A DNA stretch of 64,000 nucleotides, taken from positions 186,001 to 250,000 of the forward strand of contig CAWJNF010000005.1 of NCBI GenBank assembly GCA_963844235.1, given 5' to 3'. The translations under genes and the position numbers were made by a program. Shown one piece after another: positions 33,639-43,348 of the stretch; positions within the stretch are counted from its first letter, which is position 1; every line of letters starts with the position of its first letter. Source of the DNA: CAWJNF01 sp963844235 (GTDB lineage Bacteria > Actinomycetota > Thermoleophilia > Gaiellales > Gaiellaceae). The notes under the pieces are model-generated. The model worked only from the letters and a program-made list of their open reading frames with translations. It was not told the origin of the DNA and did not search any database.

Positions 33639-34325
33639 TCAGGATGGATCGACGAGGCGATAACCCGCGCCCGGCTCCGTGAGCAGGTAGCGCGGCCGGG
33701 CCGGGTCGTCCTCGATCTTGCGCCGAAGCTGCGACACGTACACGTGCAGGTAGTGCGACTCCGTCTGGTACGCCGGCCCCCAGACGTCCCGCAGGATCAT
33801 GGCGTGGGTCAAGAGCTTGCCCTCGTTCTGGGCGAGGAGGCGCAGGAGCTCGAACTCGTGCGGCGTGAGCTGGAGGGCTTCGTCCCGGAGGAGCACGCGA
33901 TGCTTCTCGAGATCGACCACGAGCTCGCCGAGCTGGATGACCGGCTCCGGGCTCGGGCCGGCTCGACGCAGGGCGGCGCGGAGGCGAGCGAGCAGCTCCT
34001 CGACCCCGAACGGCTTCGTCACGTAGTCGTCCGCGCCGGCGTCGAGCGCCGCCACCTTCTCGCGCTCCTCGCCGATGACCGAGAGGACAAGCACGGGCGC
34101 CTGCGTCCAGGTGCGCAGGTCGCGGCAGACGTCGACGCCGCTGCCGTCGGGGAGGACGAGGTCCAGGATGACGGCGTCGGGCGGGCGTGCGGCCGCCCTC
34201 GTCAAGGCCTCCGCTACGGTCGCGGCCGCCTCCACGACGTAGCCGGCGGCGCGCAGCGTGGTCTCGAGAGCACGGCGGATCTGGGGCTCGTCGTCGACGA
34301 CGAGCACGCGCGGGCCGGCACTCAC
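33639..34325 (-). CDS. OmpR/KdpE-type response regulator
   Basis: 228 aa. Receiver domain: VLVVDDEPQIRRAL with the acidic pocket, phospho-acceptor Asp in VILDLVLPDGSG (about 53), Thr/Ser near 81, Lys in VTKPFGVEEL (about 103). Winged helix: LTPHEFELLRLLAQNEGKLLTHAMILRDVWG and DDPARPRYLLTEPGAGYRL in consecutive family blocks. The GTG start overlaps the kinase stop (GTGA), so the kinase and regulator are a coupled pair. Most like KdpE, but no kdpFABC genes lie in the window. Confidence 0.92.
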   Translation of the reverse strand: MSAGPRVLVVDDEPQIRRALETTLRAAGYVVEAAATVAEALTRAAARPPDAVILDLVLPDGSGVDVCRDLRTWTQAPVLVLSVIGEEREKVAALDAGADDYVTKPFGVEELLARLRAALRRAGPSPEPVIQLGELVVDLEKHRVLLRDEALQLTPHEFELLRLLAQNEGKLLTHAMILRDVWGPAYQTESHYLHVYVSQLRRKIEDDPARPRYLLTEPGAGYRLVDPS

Positions 34326-35741
34326 GCCGGAACCTCCACGGTCACCGTCGCCGCCGGCAGCGTGAGGATGAAGCACGAGCCGCCGCCGTCCCGGGGCTGG
34401 GTGAGGACGCCGCCGCCGTTCGCCTCGGCGAAGCCGCGGGCGATGGCGAGCCCGAGCCCCGTGCCGCGGCGGTCCGAGGCGTCCGGCCCGCGCCGGAACG
34501 GCTCGAAGATGAGCTCGCGATCTGCACGGGGCACTCCCGGCCCCTCGTCTTCCACCCGTACTACGACGTCGCCCGCGACCGCGCTCGCGCTCACCGTCAC
34601 GATCGAGCCCGCCGGCGAGAACTTGAGCGCGTTCTCGAGCAGGTTGACGAGGACGCGCTCGATCTGCGCCGCGTCCACCTCGACGAGCGGCAGGTCTGCC
34701 GATATGGCGACGCTCACGCGCTCGTGCCCGTCGAGGCCGGTGAGCGCCTGGACGACGATCCCGTCGAGCGCCCGCAACGTCCGCTCCGGTTGGGCGGCGC
34801 CCGACTGCACGCGGGAGAGATCGAGCAGGTTGCCGACGACGCGGTCGAGGCGCTCAGCTTCGGCGCGGATCGTCTCCAGGAGATTCTCCCTGTCCGCCGG
34901 CTCGAGCACGAGGCGCGGGTTCGTGAGGCTTTCTACGCCAACGCGGATGGCCGTGAGCGGCGAGCGAAGGTCATGGCTCACGGATCGCAGGAGCGCCGTC
35001 TTCATGGTGTCGCTGCGCCGGAGCGCCTCTGCCTCCAGTGCCTCGTGCTGGAGGCGCTCGCGATCGATCGCGACCGCGAGCAATGATGCGAGCGCGGAGA
35101 GGAAGCGCTCGGCCGCCACCTCGTCCAGCGGGCTGTCGGCAGGAACGTAGAGGGTGCCGATGAGGCGTTCACCGGCGAGCAGCGGAAGCCAGCGCCAGCC
35201 GGGACGGCGCTCCGGAATATCGAACTCGATCTCTCCGTAGCGAGCGCGGAGGACGGTCGCTGCTCCTTCGGCGATGCGGTCAAGCTCCTTCTCGACGGAG
35301 GCGCCCGAGAGGAGCACGGTCGACAGCTCGGCGAGGAGGGCGGCCTCCCGTCGCCGCTGTTCGGCTTCCGTCGCACGCCGCCGCGCGCGTGAGGCGAGCT
35401 CTGCGACCACGAGCCCCGTGACGAGGAACACGAGGAGGCCCGACCCAGTTCTCCTCACCCGACAGGGTGAACGTGAGCGACGGGGGCAGGAAGACGTAGT
35501 TGAAGACGAGCATGCTCACCAGCGAGGTCGCGATCGCGAACGTCCGGCCCCAGATGACGGCGATCGGCAGCACGGCGAGCACGTACAGGGTCCCGAGGCT
35601 GAACACGGGTGCGTGAGGACGGGCGATCTCCACGACGCCGGTGACGGCAGCGATCGCGAGCACGCTGGCCGCCGCCCCGGCCAGCTCGCGCCGGCCGAGG
35701 CGGGCGAGACGCGCTCGCCACCTGCGGACGAGCTCTTCCAC
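34322..35741 (-). CDS. KdpD-like sensor histidine kinase lacking the KdpD N-domain, one frameshift
   Basis: DUF4118 membrane segment (SLGTLYVLAVLPIAVIWGR, FAIATSLVSMLVFNYVFLPP), GAF-like region, HisKA with SVSHDLRSPLTAI (phospho-His) and HATPase_c with NLLENALKFSP, DEGPGVP, GTGLGLAIARGF. The N-terminal KdpD/Usp sensor domain of classical KdpD is absent. One extra base in a GGG run near 35440 splits ENWVG from LLVFLVTGLVV; length 1420 is one over a multiple of three. A shorter intact frame from 35458 would still encode the kinase core (378 aa). GTG 35741 is favoured by TACATT 7 bases upstream. Confidence 0.8.
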
Positions 35742-35773
35742 GAGACGGAATGTAGCTCGGCCGGCCTTGCGAG

Positions 35774-35793
35774 GAGCTCGCTTCAGAACGAAG
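35774..35793 (+). repeat. Third copy of the 20-bp dispersed repeat
   Basis: GAGCTCGCTTCAGAACGAAG, differing at two positions from the copy at 30875; upstream of the kinase gene, in the gap to the MetX-like gene. Confidence 0.55.
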
Positions 35794-35915
35794 GACGATG
35801 CCGCCGTACCCGCTGGGTGGCGCGCCGCTGTGTCCTCGGTCGCGCACGTATCCTCCGGATACGCACGCTTCTGCGTCCTGCGTCGCACCCAGCGCACCCG
35901 GCGATGTCTGGTCTT
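35794..35915. other. Intergenic gap, no gene seen
   Basis: Between the kinase gene start and the stop of the MetX-like gene. Beyond the 20-bp repeat nothing is recognised. Confidence 0.4.
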
Positions 35916-36893
35916 CTACGCAGCCGCGTCCAGCAGATCCCGCAGGTGCGCGTCGAGCTGGATGCGGGCCGCTTCCGTCATCTCGAACGCGTAGTGGCCC
36001 CAGAAGCTCTCGAGGACGTGGAGCTCGGCGCCGGGAATGAGCCGTCGCTCGGCGTCGCAATCCTCCACGGGGAAGAGCATGTCGTGGGAGAACGGGATCA
36101 CGAACGTCTTCGCCGTGATTCGCGACAGCGCCGCGGCGAGGTCGCCACCTGTGTGGCGCGAGACGTCCGCATGGCGCCATTTCCGGCACTGGCAGAGCAG
36201 GTTTCCTGCGTCCATCGGGGCGAAGTCGTCCACGAACAGGCGCTCGACGAGATCGTCGGGCGACGAGAAGCCGGCCTCCCGCCACGCCTCGGTGCGGAAC
36301 AGCTCGTGGCTGAGCCCGACTGGTACCCACGTACGGGCGTGCAGCTCGAGGCCGTCGGCTGCCAGGGCCTGCTCGGCGAGAAGAACGCAGAGCGCGTTGT
36401 GTGGCGTCGTCCGCGCCGTGCCGGCGATGACGGCGAGGCGCTCGATGCAGGAGGGATGGCGAACGGCCCACTCGTACGCTTGCTGTGCTCCCATCGAGAA
36501 GCCCACGGCGAGCGCCAGCCGCTCGAGGCCGAGCGCCTCGGTGACCAGCCGGTGCTGGGCCCGCACGTCGTCGCCGATCGTCACCTCGGGGAACTGCCCC
36601 GCCGTGTTGCTGGGGGAGCTCGAGAAGCCGTTGCCGAGCTGCCCCGGGCAGATCACGAACCACCGGTCGGGATCGAGGGCGCGTCCGGGCGCGATCGTGG
36701 ACTCGAGCGAGCTCGGTGTGCCCGAGTACATGTGCGGGTAGAGGACGGCGTTGTCACGGGCCGGGCTGAGCGTCCCGTGGGTCTTGTAGAGCAGGCGGGC
36801 GTCCCGCAGGACGGCTCCACCCTCGAGCTCGAAGTCGCCGAGCTCGAAGACCGCGTGGGGGCCCTTCTCGGCCTCGCTGTAGTACCCGGTCAC
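35916..36893 (-). CDS. MetX-like alpha/beta-fold acyltransferase/hydrolase
   Basis: 325 aa, homoserine O-acetyltransferase superfamily. Early block LYKTHGTLSPARDNAVLYPHMYSG, nucleophile elbow GFSMGAQQAYEW (about 130), acid in SHDMLFP (about 269) and His in FWGHYAFE (about 303). It lacks several residues typical of true MetX and is more like the uncharacterised hydrolase-type members. Its ATG overlaps the upstream gene's TGA by 4 bases; third gene of a three-gene operon. Confidence 0.85.
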   Translation of the reverse strand: MTGYYSEAEKGPHAVFELGDFELEGGAVLRDARLLYKTHGTLSPARDNAVLYPHMYSGTPSSLESTIAPGRALDPDRWFVICPGQLGNGFSSSPSNTAGQFPEVTIGDDVRAQHRLVTEALGLERLALAVGFSMGAQQAYEWAVRHPSCIERLAVIAGTARTTPHNALCVLLAEQALAADGLELHARTWVPVGLSHELFRTEAWREAGFSSPDDLVERLFVDDFAPMDAGNLLCQCRKWRHADVSRHTGGDLAAALSRITAKTFVIPFSHDMLFPVEDCDAERRLIPGAELHVLESFWGHYAFEMTEAARIQLDAHLRDLLDAAA

Positions 36894-37441
36894 GGCCAGA
36901 CCTGTGTGGTGCGAACTGCGAGCGGCTCGAGCTCGGCCGGGAGCTCGGGTGGGCCCGGGCCGCGTAGGCAGAACTCCGGCGTCGGGCCGAGCACCATCTG
37001 GCGGCCCCAGAGGCCGGCTCCGGCCACGCTGACCCAGGGCGCGAGACGCGCGTAGAGCTCCTCGTACGAGACGCCCGCGGGCTTGACGAGCCAGGCTGCC
37101 GAGGCTGCGCTGCCCAGCGCCTCCTGACCTGCTCGCAGCCGGTAGAGGCCGGCGACTCCGTCGGCCGCCAGGCCTGCGACGGCGTCGTGACGGATGCCGA
37201 CCCCTGATGAGACGGCCGCGCGGTCCAGCGGGTCGAGGGCCTCCGAGCCGTCCATCAGGTACCAGTCCTCGTAGGCCTCGCCGGTCAGCCAGGTGGTGCC
37301 CGCGACGCGGAACGTCAGCGAGCGCCGGAAGCCGGGCGGGGGGCTCTCCGCGAGCGCCGCGTGGAAGCGGCCGAGCTCCTCCTCGTATGCAGCGGGCTCG
37401 ACGCCGGTCGAGGGTCGGTGCCAGAAGACGTACGCGAGCAC
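36890..37441 (-). CDS. Conserved protein of unknown function
   Basis: 183 aa, no named domain recognised. N-terminus MLAYVFWHRP followed by Y-E-E-x-L-x-x-FH and a YEDWYL motif near 57 looks like a dimeric alpha/beta-barrel (EthD-like) architecture, but that is inference. It lies between the nitroreductase-like gene (7-base gap) and the MetX-like gene (4-base overlap), so all three are likely one transcript. Confidence 0.7.
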   Translation of the reverse strand: MLAYVFWHRPSTGVEPAAYEEELGRFHAALAESPPPGFRRSLTFRVAGTTWLTGEAYEDWYLMDGSEALDPLDRAAVSSGVGIRHDAVAGLAADGVAGLYRLRAGQEALGSAASAAWLVKPAGVSYEELYARLAPWVSVAGAGLWGRQMVLGPTPEFCLRGPGPPELPAELEPLAVRTTQVWP

Positions 37442-37448
37442 CGGGCTG

Positions 37449-38822
37449 TTAGTACTCCGTCCCGTGCCAGACCCGCATGTGGTCGCGGATGTGGCGTGGC
37501 ACTGCCTCCTCGGGGTAGTAGCGATCGTAGAACTCGACGTCCAGGTGACATGCCTGGTACCACACGGTCGTCAGGAAGGGGTCGATGGTCGCCGGGAAGC
37601 GGCCGTAGGTGTCCCAGATGTAGTTGCACAGCGTCTTCGTGGCCTCGATAGCCTCGTCCGAGGGTCGGGGCACCGCCCGGGCGACGTCGGCTGATCTCCA
37701 CGGCACCTGCATGGTCTCCGGCGCCGAGAAGATTCCCTGCTTCCCCCAGCGGATGTCGACGATGTGGTCGACGGCCGCGGCCATGTTCTCGTGAAACGGC
37801 GGGCAGGCCGCCTCGAAGACGCCTGGAAGACCGACCGGAATCAGCTCGCCGGGGCCCGCCGGGCCGTCGTCGGGAACCTGGTGGAAGGTGAAGCCGAGGC
37901 TTCCACACGGGCCCTCGCCGCCCGCGATCTCCCAGAGCGGCTCGCCGCCCATCGTGACCCGACCCTTGCCGCCCGAGAAGGGATGGCCGCCGAGACCGAG
38001 CGCCTGGGTCGTGAGCATGAGGTTCTGCACCATCAGCCCGGCCTCGACGCCGTTCATGTCCACCATCTGCCAGCGCTCGAAGTCGGCGATGTCGTACGGA
38101 TGGGCGTGCTTGGAGAAGAGCCCGGAGTCCATGAACGGCTTTAGCGGATCGGCTCCGAGCCGCATGTCCTTCAGGTAGTAGCCGTGGGGGCGATCGAAGT
38201 AGAGCAGCATCGCCGAGATGCACTGGCGTGTCACGTCCGCGATCGGCATGAACAGCGTCGTGCCCTCGTGGTTCACGATCCACTCGTTGAACTTGAAGAG
38301 GTTCGGGCGGCGGCGCGGGACGTCGAGCCGGCTGTCCTGCAGCTTGATCGCTCGCCGGTAGAGATCGTGCTGCTCCTCCGGTGTCTGGTTCTGGACGTAG
38401 CGCTCCGGGCGCTCGTCGCGCTGAGGGAGCACGTAGGTCCCCTCGTCGTTCGTCCAGAAGAGCTCCGTCCCGTGGATGGCGAGCGGGCTCGGGAACGGGC
38501 GTCCCGTGTACGTCTGGAGCTTGTCCGCCCCCGTCGGTCCGCCCTCCGCCGTCGTGAACGGCCATTCCTCCCGCACGACGCCGGTCACACCGGTCGCGGC
38601 CGCGACGAGGATTGCTTCCTCCTCGTAGGCGAGCGGCACGGGGTCCTTGGTGGACGAGTAGGCGAGCGGCCCGGTGATCGTCGCCCCGAGGGCGAAGCGA
38701 CGAGCACGGCGGGTGAAGATCGCCTCGAGCGCCGGAAACGCCGCGGCGGTCTGGAGCGCCCCGGGCAGGACGGCGGGGCGGCTGCGACCGGAGGCCGCTT
38801 TCTTTTTTGTAGCGACTGCCAT
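37449..38822 (-). CDS. Large nitroreductase-like flavoprotein (tentative)
   Basis: 457 aa. Residues about 30-75 (ALEAIFTRRARRFALGATITGPLAY, then EEEAILVAAATGVTG) resemble the start of nitroreductase-fold flavoproteins with the RRS/RRxRxF phosphate site, and HGTELFWTNDEGTYVLP and NQTPEEQHDLY recur in uncharacterised relatives. The protein is twice the normal nitroreductase length. Lys-rich first 12 residues. ATG with TACACT 6 bases upstream and no Shine-Dalgarno. First gene of a three-gene operon with the unknown and MetX-like proteins. The real function is unknown. Confidence 0.5.
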   Translation of the reverse strand: MAVATKKKAASGRSRPAVLPGALQTAAAFPALEAIFTRRARRFALGATITGPLAYSSTKDPVPLAYEEEAILVAAATGVTGVVREEWPFTTAEGGPTGADKLQTYTGRPFPSPLAIHGTELFWTNDEGTYVLPQRDERPERYVQNQTPEEQHDLYRRAIKLQDSRLDVPRRRPNLFKFNEWIVNHEGTTLFMPIADVTRQCISAMLLYFDRPHGYYLKDMRLGADPLKPFMDSGLFSKHAHPYDIADFERWQMVDMNGVEAGLMVQNLMLTTQALGLGGHPFSGGKGRVTMGGEPLWEIAGGEGPCGSLGFTFHQVPDDGPAGPGELIPVGLPGVFEAACPPFHENMAAAVDHIVDIRWGKQGIFSAPETMQVPWRSADVARAVPRPSDEAIEATKTLCNYIWDTYGRFPATIDPFLTTVWYQACHLDVEFYDRYYPEEAVPRHIRDHMRVWHGTEY

Positions 38823-38828
38823 GGCCGG

Positions 38829-38834
38829 AGTGTA
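38829..38834 (-). promoter_or_regulatory. Leaderless-type -10 box (TACACT)
   Basis: TACACT on the minus strand 6 bases before ATG 38822. Confidence 0.4.
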
Positions 38835-38894
38835 CCCGTCCCCCGCTGCGCGACGGCGAGGCTCGACGTGGTTCGAGTGCCTTCGACGCCGAGA

Positions 38895-38925
38895 GGGGTC
38901 TGACCCACGGGGTCAGACCCCCTAC
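38895..38925. repeat. REP-like palindrome ending CCTAC
   Basis: Perfect 12-bp stem GGGGTCTGACCC (38895-38906) with GGGTCAGACCCC, 3-base loop ACG, then CCTAC (GTAGG on the minus strand). Sits between two divergent genes. Confidence 0.65.
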
Positions 38926-39029
38926 ACGTGTGTGACGGACCGTGCCAAGTCGCGCGCGGAAGTGTGAAAGAACTCGCGCGCGGGTGGATGTAGCGTCGAG
39001 GCCCGGCGCCGGCCCTACCGTGTGACGGG

Positions 39030-39512
39030 ATGGATCTCCGCCTCGAGCCCTTCGTGGAGGCCCACGCCGGAACGGTGCTCGGCTGGGTCGAGAGCGCCGA
39101 GGAGGCGGACAGATGGGCCTCCGCAGGCAGCCGCGCGCTCGAGCCGGCGCTGCTGCACGAATGGCATGCGGATCCCGAGGTCCGGCCGTACCTCTGCTTC
39201 GCGGGGGGCGAGCCGGTCGGCTACGGAGAGGTCTGGGAGGATCGTGAGGCCGACGAAGCCGAGCTCGCCCGTATCCTCGTCGACCCGGCGCTACGGCGCC
39301 GGGGGATCGGCCGGCGCCTGACGGCGCTGCTCGCGGAGCGGGCGCGCGCCGCCGGCTTCTCGGACGTATGGCTGCGCGTCGTCCCCGACAACGAGCCCGC
39401 CCTTGCCGCCTACCGGGCGGCCGGCTTCGTGCGGGCGTCGTCGGCGGAAGAGGCGAGCTTCAACGAAGGCCAACCCTGCGCGTACGTCTGGATGAAGCTC
39501 GCCGACGGCTAA
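39030..39512 (+). CDS. GNAT family N-acetyltransferase
   Basis: 160 aa. Acetyl-CoA pyrophosphate loop in RRRGIGRRLTALL (about residues 89-101), preceded by the beta-4 strand ELARILVDPALR; C-terminal beta-bulge NEPALAAYRAAGFV. Acetyl acceptor unknown. ATG with TACCGT 8 bases upstream and no Shine-Dalgarno. Converges with the frameshifted secreted protein. Confidence 0.9.
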   Translation: MDLRLEPFVEAHAGTVLGWVESAEEADRWASAGSRALEPALLHEWHADPEVRPYLCFAGGEPVGYGEVWEDREADEAELARILVDPALRRRGIGRRLTALLAERARAAGFSDVWLRVVPDNEPALAAYRAAGFVRASSAEEASFNEGQPCAYVWMKLADG

Positions 39513-39644
39513 GGGCGTCTGACACCAACGCGAGCCTCGAGGCGACGAATGGGCGAGCGCCCCACGCGCCCTCGATCGCGTCTTTCGCGATCGCCAAGGC
39601 GCGATCGCCACGGCGGGCCGGTCACGGCTCCCGCGACGAGCTCG

Positions 39645-40765
39645 TCACCCGGGCTTCGACGGGCCGCGCCTCCGCATGCTGATCCGCCACCAGCCTCTCC
39701 GCCAGGCGAAGACGGCGGCGATGGCGAGGACGAAGAACAGCACGCCGATCACGATGCCCGCCACGCGGGGGCCGCTACCGCCGCCGCTGTCCCCGACGAT
39801 CGCGAGCGACCCTGCAGCGAAGACCGTGGCGCCGTCGAACTGGTCGGCGCAGGCCTCGCAGGTGACGATCGCCTCGTAGATCCCGGTAGTCACGTCCGGC
39901 ACGGTGAACGGCACGCTCACGGCGCCCTCCGGTCTCGACCTCGAGCGTGCCGATCTCGATCGCTCCCGACAGCGAGCTCGGGACGACGTCGGCACTGCCG
40001 TCGAGAAGCACGAGCGACAACGTCGCGCCGTCGACGACCTCGGACACGGAGCGATCGGCGCGTGCGGTGATCGACTCGCCGGCGCGGAGCGGCCGGCGGC
40101 TGCTCGAGCTCGAAGATCAGCCACAGCGGGGCCTGAAGGCAGCGGAAGAAGGTCGTCGCTCGCCTCGTCCTGCTCGAAACGCTCGTACGGGCAGGCGCCT
40201 GCTGCGACGAACGCCTCGTCAGGTCGTTCCGTCGACCCCTACGGCCACGGCGGGGTCGACACCCTCGATCCCGACCGCGGTCACGTTCTCACCGCCGATT
40301 TCCGCGCTTCCGAGCGATTCGCCGAGGGAAGAAGGCGTCCGAGCGGCGTGCCCTCCGGATACCGGGCTCCCGTGTAGACGCCACCGTCGTAGAGCAGAGG
40401 ATCGAGGATGCAGCTCGCCCGCTCCTCGTCGTCGAAGCCGGCGCAGCGGGCGCCGAGCACGAAGATGGATCCCGGCCGGCCGTCCACGGCGACCGCGAGG
40501 TCCTGCGTGGCGGCCTCCAGCGCGAGCACCTCGACGTCCCGCGGGTCGCAGCTGTCGTCGTCGACGAGGAAGGCGAGCCGGCCTGATCCGAGAGCGGGCC
40601 CCCGCTCGGCGTTCACGTCGCCGGCGCGGGCTCTTCGGAGTAGACGGCCCCGTCGAACAGCAACAGGCCCGATCCGGGGCAGTCCTGGGCGGCAGCAGTC
40701 TCGCTCGCGGAGAGAACCGCGAGCGACGCGGCGAGGAGGCAGCAGACGAGCCGGGCGAGGGTCAC
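39645..40765 (-). pseudogene. Secreted protein with C-terminal membrane anchor, multiply frameshifted
   Basis: GTG 40765 starts a signal peptide (LARLVCCLLAASLAVLSASETAAAQDC). Coherent extracellular sequence then continues through several frames: LLLFDGAVYSEEP; SCILDPLLYDGGVYTG; ENVTAVGIEGVDPAVAVGVDG; ESITARADRSVSEVVDGATLSL; VPFTVPDVTTGIYEAIVTCE; and a final membrane helix (VAGIVIGVLFFVLAIAAVFAW) with a basic tail. Frame changes fall near 40615, 40300, 40225, 40150 and 39925. Cys-containing blocks LLFDGAVY/LLYDGGVY are internally repeated. Function unknown; probably surface anchored. The density of indels, shared with its neighbours, suggests poor local sequence quality. Confidence 0.55.
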
Positions 40766-40767
40766 CG

Positions 40768-41482
40768 CGGGCGGACGATAGTCGAACGGCACAGTCGGAT
40801 CACCCGCGCGCGCGGCGTCGAAGCTCCGCCTCTCGGGTCTCGCCGGGCAACGGCATGTCTTCCGGGCGCCGCCCTCGTACGCCACGGAGCATGGGCCGCC
40901 GGCTCCCTCGCGCTCCTCCTCGGAGCGCCACTCGAGCAGTCGCCAACGTCCGAGCGGGCTCGTCTCGATGCGGACGACAGGAAGGGTTCTCGGCTCCGAG
41001 AGGAGCAGCGGCAGCGAGGCGGTCTCGCGACCTATCCGCCGTGGTCGGGAGGCGGCGACCTGCCAGCGGAAGGACACGAACGTGCCCTCGAAGGCTCGTG
41101 GCAGCTCGGGCGGGAGCTTCAGGGCGAAGTGCAGCCAGTTGGTCTCGCCGAGATGACCGATCTCCCAGCGCTCGAGCCAGACCTCGTCGTCGAGCCAGAT
41201 CGGCACCGAACGCATGCGCAGCTCCCAGTACGTGTCGATCCTGAAGAACGGCTTCTGGCCGACCAGCTGAGGCGAAACGTCGAGCCAGGAGGCGAGGCAC
41301 TTCACGGCCACCGTGACCGGGCGCGGGTCGTGACGTCCCTCCCGCGCCTCTACCCGCCCCTCGATCCGGCCCCCACCCCAGGGCTCCGCGGTGTCGAGAG
41401 CGATGGCGAAGCCATGCGCGTTCTGTGGCTGTTCGATCCCTCGGCCGCTGAAGTTGTCAGGGACGTAGGTGACGAGCGTCAT
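40768..41482 (-). CDS. Unknown beta-rich protein, 3' end uncertain
   Basis: About 215-235 aa. Starts MTLVTYVPDNFSG and is rich in predicted strands with a repeated W (DTYWELRMRSVPIWLDDEVWLERWEIG) and a LPRAFEGTFVSFRWQV block reminiscent of arrestin-like beta-sandwiches. The frame stays open into the signal peptide of the following gene, so a stop has probably been lost by an indel around 40800-40860. The longer upstream start (41539) is Ala/Arg-rich and not preferred. Function not known. Confidence 0.5.
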
Positions 41483-41543
41483 GAGCGAGCTCGCACGGGC
41501 AGCTGGGGCGGCCCGCGAGCCGCCCCAGCCGCCTGTCAAACAA

Positions 41544-43212
41544 TCAGGGTCGCGCCGTCAGAGCCTCCTCGTGGATGAACTTCCCGACCGCTTCGTAGCG
41601 CTCCTTCGAGCGCACCTGTAGATGAGGGCCAGCACACAGCCGCCGAGGAAGATGCCGAGCGAGATAGTACGGGACCGCCTTGACCCAGCCCTCGTACACG
41701 CCGGACGTGAGGCCGGCGCGGTTCTGCATCATCAGATAGAACGGCGAAGGAGATCGCGCCCGGCTCCGATGATCGGGGCGACGCAGCGTCTTGAACCAGT
41801 GGAAGCCGTCCCTGGCCTCGCGGAGGAAGTACACGATGATCGCGAGGCCGACGAGTGCCATCAGCGGGAACAGCAACGTGTTTCCCTGGAACGGCATCCA
41901 GGTGCCGAGCTGCCGCAGCGCGGTACGAGCGGGTCTGCTCCGGCGTGAGCCGAGCGTCCTCTCGCTGGCAACTCGGTGAACGCTAAGCCGGCTGCGAAGA
42001 GCGCCGTCATCGCCGACGACGAACCGAGCGACGACGAACGTCGCGACGAACGGGCTCTTGTGCTTCGCGTGCGTTCGGCCGAGGAGCGCGCGGCAGGATG
42101 CCCTCGCGTCCCATCGCGAAGAGGTAGCGGTTGGACGTTTGCCAGAACGCGAGCGCGCAGGCGAACGAGCCCGTGATGATCAGCACCTGGAAGAGATTCT
42201 GCGATCCCGATCCCGGCGAACTCCTGTGACGACCGGGTAGAAGACGCTCGCGTAGTTGCCCTCGGGGATGGCCGTTGCCGGGCGAGATCGCCGGCGTTCT
42301 CGGGCGCGATCGCGTACTGCGTTCGCCACCGCCCAGACCCACTGGTCGTTCGTCGAGCCGTAGGCGCTGATCAGCATCCACGACCAGAACGTGTAGAGGA
42401 TGCCCGAGGCCGATGCAGGAGATGTAGATGGCCGCGGCCATCATCTTCTTCGGGTTGCGGGACTCCTCGGCGTAGTTCGGCGCCATCTCGAAGCCGACCC
42501 ACGACCAGAAGCAGGCGAAGAAGCCGACGCCTGCAAGGCCGACGCCGAACACGCGTGCGGCGCCCCGACGCCTTCGCCGCCGCTGAAGATCGAGGCCGGG
42601 TTCAGCGCCTGCCACACGAACCCGTCCGGCCCGCCGCCCTGCACGACGACGGCGAAGGCGAAGATCATGAGGATGAGGAGCTCGCCGATGAGGCAGAGCC
42701 GAGGAACTTCGCCACGACTCCACGTGGAAGTACGTGATGAAGAACATGAGCGCGATGAAGCAGAACGCGTAGATCCGCCAGTCCATGTTGAAGCCGCCTG
42801 ACAGGTCGAGGATGCTCGTCTGCGCGAAGTACGACGTGACGCCGTTGACGCCCGACCGTGAAGAGCATGTACGCGGCGGTGATGCCGACCGCGGTGCCGA
42901 GGCCGATGATCCGGCCGAACCCGTACGACATGTAGGAGTAGATGCCGCCCGCGGTCGTCACGCGGCGCGCCATCTCGACGTAGGCGACGGAGAAGAGCGT
43001 GAACGCGATCGGTCGCGAGCCAGAAGCCGGCCGGGACGGCGATGCCGATGCCGTAGCCCGCACAGCGGGTCGTTGAACATCATCGCCGCAAGGGGCGCGG
43101 AGCCCGTGACGATGCAGAACAGGATCGCCGGCAGGCCGAGGGCGTTGCGGGCAAGCTCGGTGCTGCCTGTCAACCCCCCCGTGGCCTCTACCCTGGCACC
43201 GCTCGCTTCCAT
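41544..43212 (-). pseudogene. APC superfamily amino acid permease, many frameshifts
   Basis: N-terminus MEASGARVEATGGLTGSTELARNALGLPAILFCIVTGSAP and later helices (AFTLFSVAYVEMARRVTTAGGIYSYMSYGFGRIIGLGTAVGITAAYMLF; FCFIALMFFITYFHVE; GVGFFACFWSWVGFEMAPNYAEESRNPKKMMAAAIYIS; FPLMALVGLAIIVYFLREARDGF) are typical APC permease segments given here as separate blocks, but each lies in a different frame; roughly ten indels occur in 1.67 kb. Control signals are intact: AAGGAGGT Shine-Dalgarno before ATG 43212, TATAGG and TTGCAA boxes further up. That favours sequence error or very recent decay. Would transport amino acids or amines across the membrane. Confidence 0.7.
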
Positions 43213-43348
43213 CCGCCTACCTCCTTACGACGCCGGTCTCCCCAAGAGAGGGCGCTAGCCTATACCTGGAATCGGACGGTTTGCAAGGGGATTTTTTCGC
43301 TCGCCATGAGCTTGCAGGCCCCGCGCCGACGTGGGATGATCGCGCGCC

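Noticed and set aside
33639..35741. Calling this pair kdpE/kdpD by name
   Set aside because: The kinase lacks the KdpD N-terminal sensor domain and no kdp transporter genes are present, so only a KdpDE-like label is justified.
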